From Pseudomonas koreensis (GTDB taxonomy: Bacteria; Pseudomonadota; Gammaproteobacteria; Pseudomonadales; Pseudomonadaceae), in NCBI RefSeq assembly GCF_025447595.1, contig NZ_JAOEJU010000018.1, positions 62,001 to 126,000 of the forward strand: a DNA stretch of 64,000 bases, given 5' to 3'. Positions 7,351 through 16,286 of this stretch are shown in pieces (the first letter of the stretch is position 1; each line of letters begins with the position of its first letter). Made by a program: the position numbers and the translations under genes. The notes under the pieces were generated by a model that did no database searches, was not told the DNA's origin, and worked only from the letters and a program-made list of their open reading frames with translations.

Positions 7351-8271
7351 ATGAGCGCAAGGCACTTTCTCTCCCTGATGGATTGCACGCCCGAAGAGCT
7401 GGTCAGCGTGATCCGTCGAGGCGTTGAGCTCAAGGACCTGCGTAACCGCGGCGTACTGTTCGAGCCTCTGAAAAACCGCGTCCTGGGGATGATCTTCGAG
7501 AAATCCTCGACCCGTACCCGGATCTCCTTCGAGGCCGGCATGATCCAGCTCGGCGGCCAAGCGATCTTCCTGTCGCCGCGCGACACCCAACTGGGCCGTG
7601 GCGAGCCGATCGGCGACTGCGCCATCGTCATGTCGAGCATGCTCGACGCGGTGATGATCCGTACCTTTGCCCACAGCACCCTGACCGAGTTCGCTGCCAA
7701 CTCCCGCGTTCCGGTGATCAACGGTCTGTCCGACGACCTGCACCCGTGCCAGTTGCTGGCCGACATGCAGACCTTCCTCGAGCACCGCGGCTCGATCCAG
7801 GGCAAGACCGTGGCCTGGATCGGCGACGGCAACAACATGTGCAACAGCTATATAGAAGCCGCGATCCAGTTCGACTTCCAGTTGCGCGTGGCCTGCCCGG
7901 AAGGCTATGAGCCAAACCCTGTGTTCGTGGCCAAGGCCGGTGATCGCGTGACCATCGTCCGCGACCCGAAAGACGCCGTGCGCGGCGCGCATCTGGTGAG
8001 CACCGACGTCTGGACCTCCATGGGCCAGGAAGAGGAAACCGCCAAGCGCCTCAAACTGTTCGCGCCGTACCAGGTCACCCGTGCCCTGCTCGACCTCGCG
8101 GCCGAGGACGTGTTATTCCTGCACTGTCTGCCCGCCCACCGCGGCGAAGAAATCAGCCTCGACCTGCTCGATGACCCGCGCTCCGTCGCCTGGGATCAGG
8201 CAGAAAACCGTCTCCACGCACAGAAGGCCCTGCTCGAGTTCCTCGTTGAACCGGCATATCACCACGCATGA
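7351..8271 (+). CDS. argF: Ornithine carbamoyltransferase, anabolic
   Basis: This 306-residue enzyme makes citrulline from ornithine and carbamoyl phosphate in arginine synthesis. The carbamoyl phosphate site STRTR, the HPCQ motif and the ornithine/catalytic HCLPAHRG motif are present. Two ATG codons in tandem (7348 and 7351) are possible starts; MSARHFLSL matches the family N-terminus, and AAAGG lies nine bases before it, so 7351 is chosen. The stop region overlaps the next ATG (ATGAGCC at 8268), coupling it to an ABC ATPase. Length and sequence fit the anabolic ArgF rather than the catabolic ArcB. Control by ArgR is likely from related species. Confidence 0.93.
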   Translation: MSARHFLSLMDCTPEELVSVIRRGVELKDLRNRGVLFEPLKNRVLGMIFEKSSTRTRISFEAGMIQLGGQAIFLSPRDTQLGRGEPIGDCAIVMSSMLDAVMIRTFAHSTLTEFAANSRVPVINGLSDDLHPCQLLADMQTFLEHRGSIQGKTVAWIGDGNNMCNSYIEAAIQFDFQLRVACPEGYEPNPVFVAKAGDRVTIVRDPKDAVRGAHLVSTDVWTSMGQEEETAKRLKLFAPYQVTRALLDLAAEDVLFLHCLPAHRGEEISLDLLDDPRSVAWDQAENRLHAQKALLEFLVEPAYHHA

Positions 8272-9377
8272 GCCATGAATTACTGCTGAACCTGCGCAAC
8301 CTCGCTTGCGGCTATCAAGATCAACGTGTGGTGCAGAACCTCAATCTGCACCTCAACGCCGGCGACATCGGTTGCCTGCTCGGCTCCTCGGGCTGCGGCA
8401 AGACCACCACCCTGCGCGCGATTGCCGGTTTCGAACCGGTGCACGAAGGGGAAATCTCTCTCGGCGGTGAAGTGATCTCCAGCGCCGGCTTCACCCTCGC
8501 CCCGGAAAAACGCCGGATCGGCATGGTGTTCCAGGACTACGCGCTGTTCCCGCACCTGAGTGTCGCGGACAACATCGCCTTCGGCATCCGCAAGCACCCG
8601 AACAAGGAGCGCGTCACCGAAGAGCTGCTGGAACTGGTCAACCTGAAGAACCTCGGTAAACGCTTCCCCCACGAGTTGTCCGGCGGCCAGCAACAACGTG
8701 TCGCCCTCGCCCGCGCCCTGGCGCCGGAGCCGCAGTTGTTGCTGCTTGACGAGCCGTTCTCCAACCTCGATGGCGAATTGCGCCGCAAGCTCAGCCATGA
8801 AGTGCGGGACATTCTCAAGGCTCGTGGCACCAGCGCGATTCTGGTGACTCACGATCAGGAAGAAGCCTTCGCCGTCAGCGATCACGTCGGCGTGTTCAAG
8901 GAAGGCCGGCTGGAGCAGTGGGACACGCCCTACAACCTCTATCACGAGCCGGCGACCCCGTTTGTGGCCAGCTTCATCGGTCAGGGTTATTTCATCCGCG
9001 GCCAGCTCGGCAGCCCGGAGTCGGTACAAACAGAACTTGGCGAACTGCGCGGCAATCGCGCCTACACTTGGCCGATCGGTGGTGCGGTGGATGTGTTGCT
9101 GCGTCCGGACGATATCGTTTACGCGCCGGACAGCGGGTTGAAAGCGCGGATCGTCGGCAAGACATTCCTCGGCGCCTCGACCCTGTACCGCCTGCAACTG
9201 CCGACCGGCGCCCAGCTGGAATCGATCTTCCCGAGCCATGCCGACCATCAGGTGGGTGCTGATGTCGGGATTCGTGTGGCGGCGGAACATCTGGTGTTGT
9301 TCCAGGCATCCGGCAGCACCGCTGCGCAGATTCCGGCGGTGGAGAACGGTGTTCGCCGTTACAGCACCGCGCACTGA
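8268..9377 (+). CDS. ABC transporter ATP-binding protein, Fe(III)/polyamine-type, orphan
   Basis: This 369-residue ATPase has Walker A GSSGCGKTT at residues 39-47, Q-loop FQDYALFPHLSV, signature LSGGQQQRV, Walker B LLLLDEPFSNLD and the H-loop in LVTHDQEE. The C-terminal 120 residues form a TOBE-like regulatory domain (VLLRPDD, AEHLVLF). It is closest in layout to FbpC/PotA-type importers. No permease or binding protein lies nearby, so its partners must be elsewhere. The ATG overlaps the argF stop by four bases and the pairing is conserved in Pseudomonas, which hints at co-expression with arginine synthesis; the reason is unknown. A terminator follows. Confidence 0.85.
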   Translation: MSHELLLNLRNLACGYQDQRVVQNLNLHLNAGDIGCLLGSSGCGKTTTLRAIAGFEPVHEGEISLGGEVISSAGFTLAPEKRRIGMVFQDYALFPHLSVADNIAFGIRKHPNKERVTEELLELVNLKNLGKRFPHELSGGQQQRVALARALAPEPQLLLLDEPFSNLDGELRRKLSHEVRDILKARGTSAILVTHDQEEAFAVSDHVGVFKEGRLEQWDTPYNLYHEPATPFVASFIGQGYFIRGQLGSPESVQTELGELRGNRAYTWPIGGAVDVLLRPDDIVYAPDSGLKARIVGKTFLGASTLYRLQLPTGAQLESIFPSHADHQVGADVGIRVAAEHLVLFQASGSTAAQIPAVENGVRRYSTAH

Positions 9378-9393
9378 TCTGCAGACAAACAAT

Positions 9394-9424
9394 GAGGGAG
9401 CCTGATGGCTCCCTTATTTTTTTG
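9394..9424 (+). terminator. Rho-independent terminator after the argF operon
   Basis: GGGAGCC/GGCTCCC stem with a TGAT loop is followed by TTATTTTTTT, 16 bases after the ATPase stop and just before the stop of the convergent PhzF gene. Confidence 0.9.
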
Positions 9425-9427
9425 GCT

Positions 9428-10210
9428 TCAGCCCAGCATCAATGTGCCGCTGGCCACCAGCGTCGCATTGCCGCCGATCTTCACCCGCTCACCTTCCAGC
9501 CGACAGAATAGCTCCCCGCCCCGCGCCGAACGCTGGCATGCAGTGAGGCTCGACTTGCCCAGACGTTTCGACCAGTAGGGAATCAGGCTGCAATGGGTCG
9601 AACCGGTCACCGGGTCTTCATTGATGCCGATAGCCGGAGCGAAATAGCGTGAGACGAAGTCATGCTGATTGCCCCGGGCGGTGACGATCGCACCCAACCA
9701 CGGCAGTTTGGCGAGGGCGACCATGTCCGGCTGGCAATCAAGCACCGCCTGCTCCGACTCCAGCACCACGAACAACTCGTTGGAACTCAGGACGTCCACC
9801 GCTTGAACATTCAGCGCCCGCTCGATCTCCACGGTGACGCCCTTCTCCACCGCTTCGATGGCCGGGAAATCGAGCCACAACCGGCCACCTTCGCGGCTGA
9901 CGCTCAACGGCCCGGACTTGCAGGTGAAGTCCAGACGCTCGGCCGTTTCCTTATAGATCTCGAACAGCACATAGGCGCTGGCCAGGGTCGCGTGACCACA
10001 CAGCGGCACCTCGGTGGTCGGCGTGAACCAGCGGATGTGCCACGCCTGCCCTTCGCGCACCAGAAACGCGGTTTCCGCCAGATTGTGCTCGGCGGCGATT
10101 TTCTGCATCAGCTCGTCCGCGAGCCACGCATCGAGCCGATAGACCATCGCCGGATTGCCACTGAACGGCCGATCACTGAACGCGTCGACCTGATGAAACT
10201 CGAGCTGCAT
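9428..10210 (-). CDS. PhzF family epimerase/isomerase
   Basis: This 260-residue protein has the two-lobed diaminopimelate epimerase-like fold of PhzF. The catalytic glutamate is E46 in HNLAETAFL; the second-lobe motif EDPVTGSTHC is also present. The GGGAGAAGG ribosome site directly precedes the ATG at 10210. There are no phenazine genes around it, so it is one of the many PhzF paralogues of unknown substrate, probably acting on a small amino-acid-like metabolite in the cytoplasm. It converges with the argF operon and is followed on the same strand by nothing else, so it is likely monocistronic or co-transcribed with upstream ybaK. Confidence 0.85.
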   Translation of the reverse strand: MQLEFHQVDAFSDRPFSGNPAMVYRLDAWLADELMQKIAAEHNLAETAFLVREGQAWHIRWFTPTTEVPLCGHATLASAYVLFEIYKETAERLDFTCKSGPLSVSREGGRLWLDFPAIEAVEKGVTVEIERALNVQAVDVLSSNELFVVLESEQAVLDCQPDMVALAKLPWLGAIVTARGNQHDFVSRYFAPAIGINEDPVTGSTHCSLIPYWSKRLGKSSLTACQRSARGGELFCRLEGERVKIGGNATLVASGTLMLG

Positions 10211-10299
10211 AACCTTCTCCCTGTGTCAGTCGAACGAGCATGCAGCGTGGGCCGGATCAGCGCCAGTGACAGTGCCGGCCAATTTTCTTCATACAGATG

Positions 10300-10770
10300 T
10301 CAAGCGCGACCGATGTCGGCAAATTTCGCCTGGGTATGTTCCGCCAATACCGCCGGCGCCAGTTCCACTTCCAGCCCGCGCCGACCGGCACTGACATAAA
10401 TGGTCGCAAAAGGCTGGGCCGAGCTATCGATGAAGGTACGCAGGCGTTTTTTCTGCCCCAGCGGACTGATACCACCCAACAGGTAACCGGTGGAACGTTG
10501 GGCGGCGGCCGGGTCGGCCATTTCTACTTTTTTCACTCCGGCAGCGTGGGCAAGCCCCTTCAGGTCGAGACTTCCGACGACCGGCACCACGGCCACCAGC
10601 AACTCACCCTTCTCGCTGGCCGCCAGCAGCGTCTTGAACACCTGCGCCGGATCGAGCCCCAGTTTTTCCGCAGCCTCCAGCCCGTAGGACGCGGCTTTGG
10701 GATCATGTTCGTAACTGTGCACGCGATGTTCGGCACGAACCTTTTTCAACAAGTCCAACGCTGGGGTCAT
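10300..10770 (-). CDS. ybaK: Cys-tRNA(Pro)/Cys-tRNA(Cys) deacylase, YbaK type
   Basis: This 156-residue protein of the YbaK/ProX editing family hydrolyses Cys-tRNA(Pro), correcting mischarging by prolyl-tRNA synthetase. Diagnostic stretches are QVFKTLLA, VVPVVGSLDLKGLA, KVEMADPA and TGYLLGGISPLGQKK, including the conserved lysine of the VFKTL segment and the GISP loop. The start at 10770 is chosen because GGAG lies five bases upstream and family members begin MTPALDLL; an in-frame extension to 10833 lacks family likeness. It reads in the same direction as the PhzF gene 89 bases downstream. Confidence 0.9.
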   Translation of the reverse strand: MTPALDLLKKVRAEHRVHSYEHDPKAASYGLEAAEKLGLDPAQVFKTLLAASEKGELLVAVVPVVGSLDLKGLAHAAGVKKVEMADPAAAQRSTGYLLGGISPLGQKKRLRTFIDSSAQPFATIYVSAGRRGLEVELAPAVLAEHTQAKFADIGRA

Positions 10771-10959
10771 GGTAGCTCCGGGATCGGCGGTGGCAAAAAA
10801 TCCTGCGGCGGATTTTAGGCCATCGCTGTGCAAAAGGCTCTACCACGCGCCACGTTTCCCGGGGTTTGCAGGCCGATAACAATCGTGCGAGACGGGTGAC
10901 CCGCAGGATCATTCACGTGACTGATAGTTTATTTGTGACTGACGGTTCACTTTCGACCT

Positions 10960-10988
10960 TTGACAGGTTTGTTTCTTGTCTATATTTT
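10960..10988 (+). promoter_or_regulatory. Candidate sigma-70 promoter of glpF
   Basis: A perfect TTGACA (10960-10965) is followed by TATATT or, with 17-base spacing, TATTTT. The adjacent TTCGAAT sequence resembles a GlpR half-site. It lies in the 360-base gap between ybaK and glpF (10771-11130), in which I see no gene. Confidence 0.45.
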
Positions 10989-11130
10989 TTCGAATCTGAA
11001 TAATGTAAGAATTATCGTCATCGCAGCACCCAGCAGTAAACCGGGAACAGGATGGGGATCCTGCCTCGGCGAAAATCGCGCCTTGCCCTGTCGGCAATGC
11101 GCCAGACAACAACAAAAACCGAGGTTTTCA

Positions 11131-11982
11131 ATGACAACTGCGTTACAGCAACCTTCGCTCTCGAGCCAGTGCCTGGCCGAATTTCTGGGTACTGCACTCC
11201 TGATCTTTTTCGGTACGGGTTGTGTCGCCGCGCTCAAGGTCGCGGGCGCCAGCTTCGGCCTGTGGGAAATCAGCATCATCTGGGGCGTCGGCGTGAGCAT
11301 GGCGATCTACCTCACCGCCGGCGTTTCCGGTGCGCATCTGAACCCCGCCGTCAGTATCGCGCTGAGCATTTTTGCCGATTTCGAAAAGCGCAAATTGCCG
11401 TTCTACATTCTTTCCCAGATTGCCGGTGCCTTTTGCGGCGCGCTGTTGGTTTACACGCTGTACAGCAATCTGTTCTTCGATTTCGAACAAACTCACCATA
11501 TGGTTCGTGGCACTGAAGCCAGCCTCGAACTGGCGTCAGTGTTCTCCACTTTCCCGAACCCTGCGCTGTCGACTGCACAGGCGTTCCTGGTCGAGGTGAT
11601 CATCACCGCGATCCTGATGGGCGTGATCATGTCCCTGACCGACGACAACAACGGCCTGCCGAAAGGCCCGCTGGCGCCGCTGCTGATCGGCCTGCTGATT
11701 GCCGTGATCGGCAGCTCGATGGGCCCGCTGACCGGTTTCGCGATGAACCCGGCCCGGGACTTCGGTCCGAAACTGATGACTTTCTTCGCCGGCTGGGGTG
11801 AAATTTCCTTCACCGGCGCACGTGAAATCCCGTACTTCCTGATTCCGATTTTTGCACCGATTGTCGGTGCCTGCCTCGGCGCCGCCGGGTATCGCGGGCT
11901 GATTGCCCGCCACCTGACCGGCGCCACACCTGCTACAAAGGATGCAGAACCGGCCATTGACGGCAAACCAAGAACTTCTTGA
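11131..11982 (+). CDS. glpF: Glycerol uptake facilitator (aquaglyceroporin)
   Basis: This 283-residue inner-membrane channel of the MIP family lets glycerol diffuse in. Both pore motifs are present: HLNPAVS in the first half and FAMNPARDFGPK in the second, the aspartate after NPAR being typical of glycerol facilitators. Six membrane spans are evident. The ATG at 11131 follows CGAGG; the open frame upstream has no family likeness. It is the first gene of the glpF-glpK-glpR-glpD set, a standard Pseudomonas arrangement, and is separated from glpK by 77 bases containing a perfect hairpin. Confidence 0.94.
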   Translation: MTTALQQPSLSSQCLAEFLGTALLIFFGTGCVAALKVAGASFGLWEISIIWGVGVSMAIYLTAGVSGAHLNPAVSIALSIFADFEKRKLPFYILSQIAGAFCGALLVYTLYSNLFFDFEQTHHMVRGTEASLELASVFSTFPNPALSTAQAFLVEVIITAILMGVIMSLTDDNNGLPKGPLAPLLIGLLIAVIGSSMGPLTGFAMNPARDFGPKLMTFFAGWGEISFTGAREIPYFLIPIFAPIVGACLGAAGYRGLIARHLTGATPATKDAEPAIDGKPRTS

Positions 11983-11989
11983 AACAGTC

Positions 11990-12021
11990 GGCGCGGGCTC
12001 CTGCCCTTTAGAGCCCGCGCC
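11990..12021 (+). other. Intercistronic hairpin between glpF and glpK
   Basis: GGCGCGGGCTC and GAGCCCGCGCC form a perfect 11-base stem with a ten-base loop. No T-run follows, so it is more likely an mRNA-stabilising or processing element, or a partial terminator, than a full stop. Confidence 0.7.
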
Positions 12022-12059
12022 ACGGCCCACTCTCCCTTATTTCGTCCAAGGCAATCGAC

Positions 12060-13562
12060 ATGACCGACATTCAGAATAAGAACTACATCATTGCCCTCGA
12101 TCAGGGTACGACCAGCTCCCGCGCGATCATTTTCGACCGCGACGCGAACGTGGTCTGCACCGCACAACGCGAATTCGCCCAGCATTACCCGCAAGCCGGT
12201 TGGGTCGAACACGATCCGATGGAAATCTTCGCCACCCAGAGCGCGGTGATGGTCGAAGCGCTGGCGCAGGCCGGTCTGCATCACGATCAGGTCGCTGCCA
12301 TCGGCATCACCAACCAGCGTGAAACCACCGTGGTCTGGGACAAGACCACCGGCCGTCCGGTGTACAACGCGATCGTCTGGCAATGCCGCCGCAGCACCGA
12401 GATCTGCCAGCAGCTCAAGCGCGACGGTCATGAAGACTACATCCGCGATACCACGGGCCTGGTCACCGACCCGTACTTCTCCGGCACCAAACTGAAGTGG
12501 ATCCTCGACAACGTTGAAGGCAGCCGTGAGCGCGCGCGCAATGGCGAACTGCTGTTCGGCACCGTCGACAGCTGGCTGATCTGGAAATTCACCGGCGGCA
12601 AGGTGCACGTCACCGACTACACCAACGCCTCGCGCACCATGCTCTTCAACATCCACACCCTGGAGTGGGACGCGAAGATGCTGGAGATCCTCGACATCCC
12701 GCGCGAAATGCTGCCGGAAGTCAAAGCCTCCTCGGAAATCTACGGTCGTACCAAAAGCGGCATCGCCATCGGCGGTATCGCCGGCGACCAGCAGGCTGCA
12801 CTGTTCGGCCAGATGTGCGTCGAGCCGGGCCAGGCGAAAAACACTTACGGCACCGGCTGCTTCCTGCTCATGAACACCGGCGACAAAGCGGTGAAATCCC
12901 AGCACGGCATGCTCACCACCATCGCTTGCGGCCCACGCGGCGAAGTGGCTTACGCCCTGGAAGGCGCGGTATTCAACGGCGGTTCGACCGTGCAGTGGCT
13001 GCGTGATGAACTGAAAATCGTCAACGACGCCCACGACACCGAATACTTCGCCAATAAAGTGAAGGACAGCAACGGCGTCTATCTGGTGCCAGCCTTCACC
13101 GGCCTCGGCGCTCCCTACTGGGACCCGTATGCCCGTGGCGCCCTGTTCGGCCTGACCCGTGGCGTACGTGTGGATCACATCATCCGCGCTGCGCTGGAAT
13201 CGATCGCCTATCAGACCCGCGACGTCCTCGACGCCATGCAACAGGACTCCGGCGAACGCCTCAAGGCCCTGCGCGTGGACGGCGGCGCAGTCGCGAACAA
13301 CTTCCTCATGCAGTTCCAGGCCGACATCCTCGGCACCCAGGTCGAGCGTCCGAAAATGCGCGAAACCACAGCGCTCGGTGCAGCTTATCTGGCCGGCCTG
13401 GCGTGCGGTTTCTGGGGCAGCCTGGAAGAGTTGCGCGGCAAGGCCGTGATCGAGCGCGAGTTCGAACCGAGCCTGGACGAAGCGGCAAAAGAGAAGCTCT
13501 ATAAAGGCTGGAAAAAAGCCGTCAGCCGTACCCGTGACTGGGAACGTGAAGACGCCGAATAA
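12060..13562 (+). CDS. glpK: Glycerol kinase
   Basis: This 500-residue FGGY-family kinase phosphorylates glycerol at the inner face of the membrane, trapping it as glycerol-3-phosphate. The N-terminal ALDQGTTSSRAI phosphate-binding loop, QREFAQHYP, GITNQRETT and the nucleotide-binding GTGCFLLMN and FTGLGAPYWDP segments are all present. Length equals the family norm. The gene lies between glpF and glpR in the same direction; a 95-base gap before glpR leaves room for a separate promoter. Expression is expected to be induced through glycerol-3-phosphate binding GlpR. Confidence 0.96.
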   Translation: MTDIQNKNYIIALDQGTTSSRAIIFDRDANVVCTAQREFAQHYPQAGWVEHDPMEIFATQSAVMVEALAQAGLHHDQVAAIGITNQRETTVVWDKTTGRPVYNAIVWQCRRSTEICQQLKRDGHEDYIRDTTGLVTDPYFSGTKLKWILDNVEGSRERARNGELLFGTVDSWLIWKFTGGKVHVTDYTNASRTMLFNIHTLEWDAKMLEILDIPREMLPEVKASSEIYGRTKSGIAIGGIAGDQQAALFGQMCVEPGQAKNTYGTGCFLLMNTGDKAVKSQHGMLTTIACGPRGEVAYALEGAVFNGGSTVQWLRDELKIVNDAHDTEYFANKVKDSNGVYLVPAFTGLGAPYWDPYARGALFGLTRGVRVDHIIRAALESIAYQTRDVLDAMQQDSGERLKALRVDGGAVANNFLMQFQADILGTQVERPKMRETTALGAAYLAGLACGFWGSLEELRGKAVIEREFEPSLDEAAKEKLYKGWKKAVSRTRDWEREDAE

Positions 13563-13657
13563 GCCACGAACCGGACTCGTATCCGTATGTAACTGGTAGG
13601 GAGCGGATTCCTGCGGCATCATGGGCAAATTTTGCACGGCAGCCCAAAGGAAGCCCC

Positions 13658-14413
13658 ATGAATCTGCCTCCCCGTCAGCAGCAAATCCTCGAGCTGGTCC
13701 GCGAACGCGGCTATGTGAGCATCGAGGAAATGGCCACGCTGTTCGTTGTTACCCCGCAAACCATCCGCCGCGATATCAATCAGCTGGCGGAAGCCAATCT
13801 GCTGCGTCGCTACCACGGCGGCGCCGCCTATGATTCCAGCGTCGAAAACACCGCCTACGCGATGCGCGCCGATCAGATGCGCGATGAAAAGCAACGCATC
13901 GGTGAAGCTATCGCCGCGCAGATTCCCGATCACGCCTCGCTGTTCATCAACATCGGTACCACCACCGAATCGATTGCCCGCGCCCTGCTCAATCACAGCC
14001 ATCTGAAGATCATCACCAATAACTTGCACGTCGCTTCGATGCTCAGTGCCAAGGATGATTTCGATGTGCTGCTGACCGGTGGCAACGTGCGTCGCGACGG
14101 CGGCGTGGTGGGTCAGGCAAGCGTGGACTTCATCAACCAGTTCAAGGTCGACTTTGCGCTGGTGGGCATCAGCGGCATCGACGAAGACGGCAGCCTGCTC
14201 GACTTCGATTACCAGGAAGTGCGGGTGTCCCAGGCGATCATCGCCAATGCCCGGCAGGTGATCCTGGCGGCGGACTCCAGCAAGTTCGGCCGAAACGCGA
14301 TGATCCGCCTCGGCCCGATCAGCCTGATCGATTGCCTGGTCACCGATCAGCAGCCGGTGCCGGCCCTGGCGCAACTGCTGAGCCAGCACAAGATTCGCCT
14401 GGAAGTCGTTTAA
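13658..14413 (+). CDS. glpR: Glycerol-3-phosphate regulon repressor, DeoR family
   Basis: This 251-residue repressor has the N-terminal DeoR winged helix (about residues 4-55, with VSIEEMATLFVVTPQTIRRD) and a C-terminal sugar-phosphate sensing domain with FINIGTTTE, VLLTGGNVRRDGGVVG and ILAADSSKFGR. It is expected to bind operators in the glp region and be released by glycerol-3-phosphate. The location between glpK and glpD in the same direction is standard for Pseudomonas. GlpR-like half-sites lie in the glpD leader 170-280 bases downstream of this gene. Confidence 0.93.
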   Translation: MNLPPRQQQILELVRERGYVSIEEMATLFVVTPQTIRRDINQLAEANLLRRYHGGAAYDSSVENTAYAMRADQMRDEKQRIGEAIAAQIPDHASLFINIGTTTESIARALLNHSHLKIITNNLHVASMLSAKDDFDVLLTGGNVRRDGGVVGQASVDFINQFKVDFALVGISGIDEDGSLLDFDYQEVRVSQAIIANARQVILAADSSKFGRNAMIRLGPISLIDCLVTDQQPVPALAQLLSQHKIRLEVV

Positions 14414-14445
14414 CTCCTCCTTACATCCTCAGCGCCTGTACTGGC

Positions 14446-14540
14446 GCCTTCGCGGGCAAGCCCGCTCCCACAGTGCCTGTTGCGTTCATCAGTTCTGTGA
14501 ACGACGAAAGTCCTGTGGGAGCGGGCTTGCCCGCGAAGGC
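14446..14540. repeat. REPIN, GGGC-type variant
   Basis: Two inverted arms, CTTCGCGGGCAAGCCCGCTC at the left and its reverse complement at the right, lie about 40 bases apart in the glpR-glpD gap. This is the GGGCAAGCCC form, unlike the GAGCAAGCTC form at most other sites in the window. Confidence 0.9.
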
Positions 14541-14579
14541 GATCTCATAGGCGCCCTGATCCGCGCTGACGCGCATTTC

Positions 14580-14693
14580 ATGTTCGAATATTTTCCTTTC
14601 TCGGCCCTTTGATGAGTTTTTTCAATCGAAGTCGACTGGCTGTGCGCGTCTTTATGGGCTACCATTTTCGCAAATGAACATTCATGTTCGATT
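14580..14693 (+). promoter_or_regulatory. Candidate GlpR operator half-sites in the glpD leader
   Basis: ATGTTCGAAT at 14580-14589 and ATGTTCGATT at 14684-14693 match the E. coli GlpR half-site ATGTTCGWW closely. The second is preceded by TGAACAT in inverted orientation (14675-14681), forming a near palindrome. The two sites are about 100 bases apart, which would suit looping or cooperative binding. Confidence 0.5.
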
Positions 14694-14730
14694 TCCAAGA
14701 CAGAAAATCAAAAGAGCCCGAGGCCAGCCG

Positions 14731-16269
14731 ATGTCCACATCTACCTTGCGTACGCCCCCTATCTCAGAGATCTACGACATCGCCGTCATCGGCGGCGGGA
14801 TCAATGGCGTGGGGATCGCAACGGATGCCGCCGGTCGCGGTCTTTCGGTGTTCCTTTGCGAAAAGGACGACCTGGCCAGCCACACCTCGTCGGCCAGCAG
14901 CAAGCTGATCCACGGTGGCCTGCGCTACCTCGAACATTATGAGTTCCGTCTGGTGCGCGAAGCTCTGGCCGAACGCGAAGTGCTGCTGGCCAAGGCCCCG
15001 CACATCGTCAAGCCAATGCGTTTCGTGCTGCCGCACCGCCCGCACCTGCGTCCGGCGTGGATGATCCGTGCGGGCCTGTTCCTTTATGACCACCTCGGCA
15101 AGCGCGAAAAACTCGCAGGTTCCAGAAGCCTGAAGTTCGGCGCCGACAGCGCACTGAAAAGCGAAATCAGCAAAGGCTTCGAATACTCCGACTGCTGGGT
15201 CGACGACGCCCGCCTCGTGGTTCTGAACGCCATGGCCGCCCGTGAAAAAGGTGCACACATTCACACCCAGACCCGTTGCGTCAGCGCCCGCCGCGCCAAG
15301 GGCCTGTGGCACCTGAATCTGGAGCGTGCGGACGGCAGCCCGTTTTCGATCACCGCCAAAGCGCTGGTAAACGCCGCCGGCCCTTGGGTCGCCAAGTTCA
15401 TCCGTGACGACCTGAAGATGGAGTCGCCGTACGGCATCCGTCTGATCCAGGGCAGCCACATCATCGTGCCGAAGCTGTACGAAGGCGATCACGCGCATAT
15501 CCTGCAAAACGAAGATCAGCGCATCGTTTTCACCATTCCGTACCTGAACAACCTGACCCTGATCGGCACCACCGACCGCGAGTACACCGGCGACCCGGCC
15601 AAAGTGGCGATCACCGACGGCGAAACCGATTACCTGCTCAAAGTGGTCAACGCCCACTTCAAGAAGCAGATCAGCCGTGACGACATCCTGCACACCTACT
15701 CGGGCGTACGTCCGCTGTGCAACGACGAATCCGACAACCCTTCGGCCGTGACCCGCGACTACACCCTGGCGCTGTCCGGCAGCACCGAAGAAGCGCCACT
15801 GCTGTCGGTATTCGGCGGCAAGCTGACCACCTACCGCAAACTCGCCGAGTCGGCGATGGCGCAGTTGATGCCGTACTTCACCCAGATGCGCCCGAGCTGG
15901 ACGGCCACCGCCACCCTGCCCGGCGGCGAGGACATGACCACGCCACAGGCCCTGAGCGCGCTGATCCGCGACAAGTTCGACTGGGTACCGAGCGAAATCG
16001 CCCGCCGCTGGGCCACCACCTACGGCAGCCGCACCTGGCGCATGCTCGAAGGCGTCGACACCCTGGCCGAAATGGGCGAACACATCGGCGGCGGGCTCTA
16101 CACCCGTGAAGTCGACTACCTGTGCACCGAAGAATGGGCCACCACGGCACATGACATCCTGTGGCGCCGCAGCAAACTGGGGCTGTTCACCACCCCGGCC
16201 GAGCAGGAAAAACTGGCGGCTTACCTGAACCAGGTCGAGCAGAACCGCAGCAAGATCGAAGCGGCCTGA
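14731..16269 (+). CDS. glpD: Aerobic glycerol-3-phosphate dehydrogenase
   Basis: This 512-residue FAD enzyme of the inner membrane oxidises glycerol-3-phosphate to dihydroxyacetone phosphate and feeds electrons to ubiquinone. The dinucleotide-binding GGGINGVG lies at residues 21-28, followed by SSKLIHGGLRYLE, and the C-terminal domain contains VFGGKLTTYRKLAE. The start at 14731 gives the family N-terminus and leaves a GAGG upstream; the frame is open further upstream to 14674 without likeness. The gene closes the glp set, has its own leader with GlpR-like sites, and is followed by a terminator. Confidence 0.95.
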   Translation: MSTSTLRTPPISEIYDIAVIGGGINGVGIATDAAGRGLSVFLCEKDDLASHTSSASSKLIHGGLRYLEHYEFRLVREALAEREVLLAKAPHIVKPMRFVLPHRPHLRPAWMIRAGLFLYDHLGKREKLAGSRSLKFGADSALKSEISKGFEYSDCWVDDARLVVLNAMAAREKGAHIHTQTRCVSARRAKGLWHLNLERADGSPFSITAKALVNAAGPWVAKFIRDDLKMESPYGIRLIQGSHIIVPKLYEGDHAHILQNEDQRIVFTIPYLNNLTLIGTTDREYTGDPAKVAITDGETDYLLKVVNAHFKKQISRDDILHTYSGVRPLCNDESDNPSAVTRDYTLALSGSTEEAPLLSVFGGKLTTYRKLAESAMAQLMPYFTQMRPSWTATATLPGGEDMTTPQALSALIRDKFDWVPSEIARRWATTYGSRTWRMLEGVDTLAEMGEHIGGGLYTREVDYLCTEEWATTAHDILWRRSKLGLFTTPAEQEKLAAYLNQVEQNRSKIEAA

Positions 16270-16286
16270 TCGATCCGCCCGTAAAA

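Noticed and set aside
9428..10210. PhzF-like gene considered as evidence of phenazine production.
   Set aside because: No other phz genes are nearby, and stand-alone PhzF paralogues are common and unrelated to phenazines.
11493..13637. A 714-codon open frame on the minus strand across glpF and glpK.
   Set aside because: It spans two well-supported genes on the other strand and has no family likeness or ribosome site.
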